Assembly (NCBI GenBank): GCA_001799195.1
Contig: MGSU01000182.1
Location: forward strand, 1 to 8,489
Length of the DNA stretch: 8,489 nt
Direction of reading: 5' to 3'
DNA from: Deltaproteobacteria bacterium RIFOXYA12_FULL_61_11
GTDB lineage: Bacteria; Bdellovibrionota_F; JAHFAK01; YA12-FULL-61-11
Shown here: one piece after another, positions 5,391 through 8,489 of the stretch
Position numbering within the stretch: position 1 is the stretch's first letter
Layout of the letters: each line of letters opens with the position of its first letter
Program-made: the position numbers and the translations under genes
The notes under the pieces: generated by a model
The model's input: the letters and a program-made list of their open reading frames with translations, nothing else
Database searches by the model: none
Told to the model about the DNA's origin: nothing

Positions 5391-8078
5391 TTATCTCCGC
5401 TTTGGCTTCGCCTTCTTCTCCACATCCGACGAAGCGTCGTCGTCGTCCTCGTCGTCCTCGTCCTCGTCGGCGAGTTCGTCGAGCGCCTCGAGGATCTCAA
5501 CGAGCTCGTGCCGGTAGAGGCGCAGGTTGTCGCCGAGGCTGCGCTCGAAGGCGTCGTCGACCGGTTTACCGTGCGGGGCAAGGTCGTTGAGCCGCGGTTC
5601 GAGTTCCTTGACGAGATCCTTGGCTTCCGCGACCTTGCGGTCCTTGCTCAGGAAGGCCTTGGGTACGAGGGTTTCACTGGAGAGGAGCCCGATCGCCGCG
5701 AGGCGGGTTTCGAGGTTGTAGCGTGGGCGGTGGAGTTGAATGGTAAAGCCTTCCTTGGGAAGTTTTTTCTCGTAGATCTCGGCTGCCTCGGCCCCGAGGA
5801 CCTTGCCGACGAGGGCGTAGATCTCGGTGAGGTACTCGTCGGGATAGATCGGAGCGATGGTCATGGTCGAGAGCTTGGCGAGGAGCAGGGCCGCAAGTTT
5901 GTGGTTGAGATCATCGAAGACCACCTCGCCGAGGGCCTTGGCGTGATCACGCTCGGCCTGCGACAGAGCGGTTTGGAAGGCCTCGGAGCGCAGGTAACGG
6001 GTGTACTTGTCCTTGAGCTGGGGGATGGGCAGGAAGGTGAAGTCCTTCATCCGCTTGTCCTGCGGCAGGAGCCGCTCGAAGACCTTTTTGTAGCCGCCGA
6101 GGGATCGGATGGTCCGCTTGACGAAATCCACGCTCTGGCGCTGCCAGCGTTGGGGATCGACCAGTTCCGGGGTCTGCCCCTTCTCGAGCGCTGCGAGGTA
6201 GAGGCGTTCGGGCAACAAATGGTCGAAGAAGCGGAAGCCGATGGTCTTGGTGAAGGATTTCGCCAAGTTGTCGGCGACCTGTTCCCGGCCGATCGATTGC
6301 AACTGCACGGAGTTCATCGAGGTTTCTTTGAGGGTGAGCAGGTCCTCGGCCAGGCGGTAGGGCATCATGGCCAAACGTTCCCACATGGCCTCGAGGTCGT
6401 GGAGGATCACGTTGGGGCTACCGTCGCTGCGTTCGCAGTCGATGGTGCTACCGACATGCCCGTCGGTACAGAAGCGCGGGGGCGAGAGCTGCTCGGGGGT
6501 TACCTCTTCTTTTTGATAACCCCAGGTGATGGCGACCCGGTCGTATTCGAAGGTCGCGGCGTTGCCCAAGATGTGTTCGCCGGCCAGGACATCCTCCCGG
6601 AAGTCCAAATAATCCATGACCGAGCTGGTGACCGGGGCGTTGGACGGGCGTTTCCCCTCCATCATGGCGAAGAACCCGGCCTTTACCCCCTGGTAATCGA
6701 GCTGGCTGGCCAGGGAGCCGGCGAAGTTGTGCCGCAGCCCGAGGACGTGTCCGAGTTCGTGGGTCAGGACCGAGGTCAGGTAGGCCTGCGCGATCCGTTC
6801 ATCCGACTCTCTGGCGTCGTCTTCTTGGCTGAGCAGGTCGAGCACGGCCAGGTCGGCGTCGGCGCCGAGCTCATAGTCGCACAGGTGCTGGGTCTCGAAA
6901 CCGGAGAGAGCCAGTTTGGAGTGACGGGCTTGCTCATGGTGCGTCTCGCGGTGGTGCAGACGCCGATAGAGGTGACGCAGGGCCTCCCTCGCGCCGGTGG
7001 TGAAGACCGAGGGCAGGAAGACTCTGGCATTGAGGAGCTCGCCGCTGACCGGGTCGGCCATGAAGGTGGCGAAGGCCGCTCCGGCCTCGTCGTTGCTGGC
7101 CCAGTGCAGGACGTTCAGGTGCGGGGCGAGCAGATCGGTGCCCTGCTCGGCCCGGACGAAGGAGAAGGCGTCCTTGCCGAGAAGCTTCTGCGTGATGCGG
7201 TTCCAATAGCCGAAGGAGGCCGCGAGCACGGCGTCGTACTCGTGCGGGAAGGCCGGGTCGACGGTGAAGGTCACGGGCAAGGTCGCGGGGTTCCAGCGCA
7301 TGGCGTGGATGATCTGCCGGCCGGTCGCGGGTTCGAGCTGGAGGGGGGCCTCGAAATAGCCAATACGGTGCTGATGGGTGGTCAAGCGGCCCCGGTAGTC
7401 GAGGTTGGCCAGGTAGGGGCGGAAGTAGTAATTGACCTGGAAGGTCAAGCGCAGGCCGACCTCTCGGGCGCCCAGGCCCACGAGCTGTACCTGGTGTTTG
7501 ATCCAGGCGTGGGTGCGGGTGTTCTGCAGGGCCTCGATATAGCTGTTGTCGATGCCCAGGGCGAGATCGGCGCCGATGCCCAGGTCTCCGACTCCGTCAT
7601 CGGTGGCCGTGTAGTTCTCGGTGAGATAGAGCGCGCGCATGCCCGCGTCGAAGTCGAAGACCACGAAGCTCTTCGTCGAGCTGAGGATAGCGAAGCTGGC
7701 CAGCAGCTTGCCCTGCGGCAGCTCGGAGTTGACCACGTGGCCGGTGGTGTCTTCCAGGAGTACCAGTTTGCCGCCGCGTTCCACGAAGCGTACCAGTTTG
7801 TTGCCGAGGAACTCGGGGCTGGGGTCCGGCAGGGCCGAGACCATGAGGGTGGAGAGGAGCAGGGGTTGATCGAGGTGGTCCCGCCGTATCGCGACGTACT
7901 TGCGGTTGTCCCAACGCTTCAGGCCGAGCAGGGAGACTGCCTTGGAGGCCAGGTCTACACCGCTCCCGCGGGTGACGACTGCCGGGCTGCCAAGTCCGGT
8001 GAAGAGCTGTGCGCGATCCTCCGCGGCTTGTCCGAGGGTGGTGACGAGGAGGAAGACGAGTGCGATGAGATGGGTCAT
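5391..8078 (-). CDS. Secreted zinc metalloprotease, met-zincin type (DUF5117/DUF4953-like)
   Basis: An 895-residue exported protease. MTHLIALVFLLVTTLGQA is a signal peptide with likely cleavage after A18. The zinc site is H440-E441-L-G-H444-VLGLR-H450, the extended HExxHxxGxxH motif of metzincins, followed by NFAGS. The Met-turn is SSVMDY (485-490), about 38 residues later. This HELGH..GLRHNF..SVMDY arrangement, the size and an N-terminal segment like DQPLLLSTLM (70-80) match the large bacterial zinc-dependent proteases annotated as DUF5117 plus DUF4953 (EcxA-like). The C-terminus (about 600-865) is helical-looking and charged. It ends in an acidic run (DEDEDDEDDDD, 871-881) and a basic tail (KKAKPKRR). 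ATG 8078 follows a GGGGGA ribosome binding site. Substrate unknown; it probably acts in the periplasm or outside the cell. It has its own leader, so I treat it as separate from the downstream operon. A long open frame on the opposite strand is a shadow. Confidence 0.9.
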   Translation of the reverse strand: MTHLIALVFLLVTTLGQAAEDRAQLFTGLGSPAVVTRGSGVDLASKAVSLLGLKRWDNRKYVAIRRDHLDQPLLLSTLMVSALPDPSPEFLGNKLVRFVERGGKLVLLEDTTGHVVNSELPQGKLLASFAILSSTKSFVVFDFDAGMRALYLTENYTATDDGVGDLGIGADLALGIDNSYIEALQNTRTHAWIKHQVQLVGLGAREVGLRLTFQVNYYFRPYLANLDYRGRLTTHQHRIGYFEAPLQLEPATGRQIIHAMRWNPATLPVTFTVDPAFPHEYDAVLAASFGYWNRITQKLLGKDAFSFVRAEQGTDLLAPHLNVLHWASNDEAGAAFATFMADPVSGELLNARVFLPSVFTTGAREALRHLYRRLHHRETHHEQARHSKLALSGFETQHLCDYELGADADLAVLDLLSQEDDARESDERIAQAYLTSVLTHELGHVLGLRHNFAGSLASQLDYQGVKAGFFAMMEGKRPSNAPVTSSVMDYLDFREDVLAGEHILGNAATFEYDRVAITWGYQKEEVTPEQLSPPRFCTDGHVGSTIDCERSDGSPNVILHDLEAMWERLAMMPYRLAEDLLTLKETSMNSVQLQSIGREQVADNLAKSFTKTIGFRFFDHLLPERLYLAALEKGQTPELVDPQRWQRQSVDFVKRTIRSLGGYKKVFERLLPQDKRMKDFTFLPIPQLKDKYTRYLRSEAFQTALSQAERDHAKALGEVVFDDLNHKLAALLLAKLSTMTIAPIYPDEYLTEIYALVGKVLGAEAAEIYEKKLPKEGFTIQLHRPRYNLETRLAAIGLLSSETLVPKAFLSKDRKVAEAKDLVKELEPRLNDLAPHGKPVDDAFERSLGDNLRLYRHELVEILEALDELADEDEDDEDDDDASSDVEKKAKPKRR
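5436..5468 (-). repeat. Low-complexity GAC/GAG triplet run encoding the acidic tail of the protease
   Basis: The minus strand is a run of GAC and GAG codons giving DEDEDDEDDDD. On the plus strand it appears as imperfect TCG/TCC triplets. Such runs can change length by replication slippage without shifting the frame. The acidic block may bind calcium or keep the exported chain soluble; this is only a suggestion from composition. Confidence 0.7.
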
Positions 8079-8101
8079 GGCGTTCCCCCAAAGGTGTGTT
8101 T

Positions 8102-8118
8102 GCGGGGCTCTCCCCCGC
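8102..8118 (-). promoter_or_regulatory. GC-rich hairpin in the metalloprotease mRNA leader
   Basis: GCGGGG-GAGAG-CCCCGC on the minus strand forms a perfect 6-bp all-G/C stem with a five-base loop, ending 23 nt before ATG 8078 and about 10 nt before its ribosome binding site. It may stabilise the mRNA or affect translation. It has no T-run on either strand, so it is not a plausible intrinsic terminator. Confidence 0.4.
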
Positions 8119-8137
8119 GTACGAGCTGACCTCCCGT

Positions 8138-8143
8138 AGCATA
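8138..8143 (-). promoter_or_regulatory. Possible -10 element for the metalloprotease gene
   Basis: On the minus strand AAGAATATGCTACGG contains TATGCT (four of six to TATAAT) about 60 nt before ATG 8078. The -35 position (TTCCGG at 18 bp spacing) is poor. Transcription from here would include the leader hairpin at 8102-8118. The gap between this gene and the preceding stop is only 121 nt, so readthrough from the upstream gene is also possible. Confidence 0.3.
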
Positions 8144-8182
8144 TTCTTGCCGAGAAGTCATCCGGAATAGTGGGAGAGGGTT

Positions 8183-8195
8183 GCTCGCGTCGAGC
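8183..8195 (-). terminator. Short hairpin just after the upstream gene, weak terminator candidate
   Basis: GCTCG-ACG-CGAGC lies 4 nt after the TGA at 8200-8202 on the minus strand. The stem is only 5 bp and is followed by AACCCTCTCCC rather than a T-run, so termination here is unproven. Confidence 0.2.
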
Positions 8196-8199
8196 GGAG

Positions 8200-8489
8200 T
8201 CAGGTCTCGGAGAGGCCGAGGCGACGTTTGTGTTGGCGGAGCATCATCCGGCGCACGGTCAGGCCGAGTTCCCGGTCGCGCTCGAGCAAGGGCGCCACGG
8301 TGCGTTCCACGCGCTGCACGACCTCGCGAGGAAGTCCGGTGGGGGTGGCTTTGTAGGTTTCCTCGGGTTCGAAGTGTTGCCGCTGCGGCAGCGTGGGTAG
8401 GTCGGCGAGCGGTTTAACCGTGCTGCGCAGGCCGGTGATCCCGAAGACCGGATGGCAACGCTGGAGCTTGGCGAGGAGATCGTGGCGCA
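8200..8489 (-). CDS. C-terminal part of an unrecognised protein
   Basis: A frame open from the right edge to TGA 8200-8202 gives 95 residues; the start lies outside the window. The visible end is charged and probably cytoplasmic: it opens RHDLLAKLQRCHPVFGITGL, continues through a proline-rich stretch (PLADLPTLPQRQHFEPEETY), and ends in an arginine-rich, probably helical segment (VVQRVERTVAPLLERDREL, then RRMMLRQHKRRLGLSET). The other two minus-strand frames are less convincing: one is stopped and the other reads as low-complexity Ser/Pro/Arg. I do not recognise the family and see no catalytic motif. It ends 121 nt before the metalloprotease start on the same strand, so they could share a transcript. 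Confidence 0.6.
   Translation of the reverse strand, partial: RHDLLAKLQRCHPVFGITGLRSTVKPLADLPTLPQRQHFEPEETYKATPTGLPREVVQRVERTVAPLLERDRELGLTVRRMMLRQHKRRLGLSET

Noticed and set aside
5174-5590. 138-codon plus-strand frame starting at GTG in the intergenic gap
   Set aside because: Its second half is Arg-rich antisense of the protease tail, the start lacks a good ribosome binding site, and no recognisable domain is present. The first 60 residues look protein-like only by chance composition.
5508-8129. An 873-codon open frame on the plus strand covering almost the whole protease gene
   Set aside because: It is antisense to a gene with a signal peptide, HExxHxxGxxH and Met-turn. Its translation is Gly/Val/Glu-rich with no domain I recognise, as expected for the mirror frame of GC-rich coding DNA.
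1-8489. tRNA, rRNA, CRISPR array or insertion-sequence content
   Set aside because: I looked for regularly spaced direct repeats, transposase-like frames with terminal inverted repeats, and tRNA cloverleaf ends, and saw none.

Overview
The window comes from a GC-rich, diderm (Gram-negative type) bacterium. Most genes sit in roughly 60-65% G+C DNA (for example, bases 7321-7380 contain 39 G/C of 60). Several products carry signal peptides or periplasm-facing domains. The strongest ribosome binding sites are G-rich (GGGGG or GGAGG). I cannot place the organism more precisely: a proteobacterium or an acidobacterium would both fit. Every gene I can support lies on the minus strand, so transcription runs from high to low coordinates.

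Layout in the direction of transcription. (1) 8489-8200: the C-terminal 95 residues of an unrecognised protein. (2) 8078-5391: a secreted zinc metalloprotease of the met-zincin type (HELGHVLGLRH, Met-turn SVMDY) with an acidic then basic tail; a hairpin sits in its leader. (3) 5390-5091: an AT-richer gap with several short inverted repeats and no credible gene. (4) 5090-5062: a good sigma-70-type promoter, followed by a tight four-gene unit. The unit is a 50-residue secreted-looking peptide (5015-4863), a membrane-anchored family-5 (peptide/oligosaccharide type) solute-binding protein (4909-3293), a radical SAM protein with a partial SPASM domain (3284-2178), and a transmembrane hybrid histidine kinase with a C-terminal receiver (2181-376). 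(5) 375-197: an AT-rich gap with a possible extended -10 promoter. (6) 196-1: the N-terminus of a small secreted protein that runs off the window.

The four-gene unit is the most interesting part. The genes overlap or sit at translational-coupling distance: the peptide overlaps the binding protein by 47 nt, the binding-protein stop lies inside the radical SAM Shine-Dalgarno sequence, and the radical SAM stop overlaps the kinase GTG start as GTGA. My inference is a peptide-modification and sensing module. The radical SAM enzyme would modify a short exported peptide, possibly at the C-terminal W-S-N / H-N-K residues. The anchored binding protein would capture the product, or another ligand, in the periplasm. 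The kinase would relay the signal, much as the family-5 chitin-oligosaccharide binding protein controls the hybrid kinase ChiS in Vibrio. The gene families and coupling are visible in the sequence; the functional chain is a hypothesis.

Two molecular oddities add interest. The radical SAM protein keeps exactly the cysteines expected for the second auxiliary cluster of a SPASM domain and lacks those for the first. The kinase's receiver lacks the conserved lysine. The binding-protein gene is also strikingly AT-rich inside an otherwise GC-rich operon.
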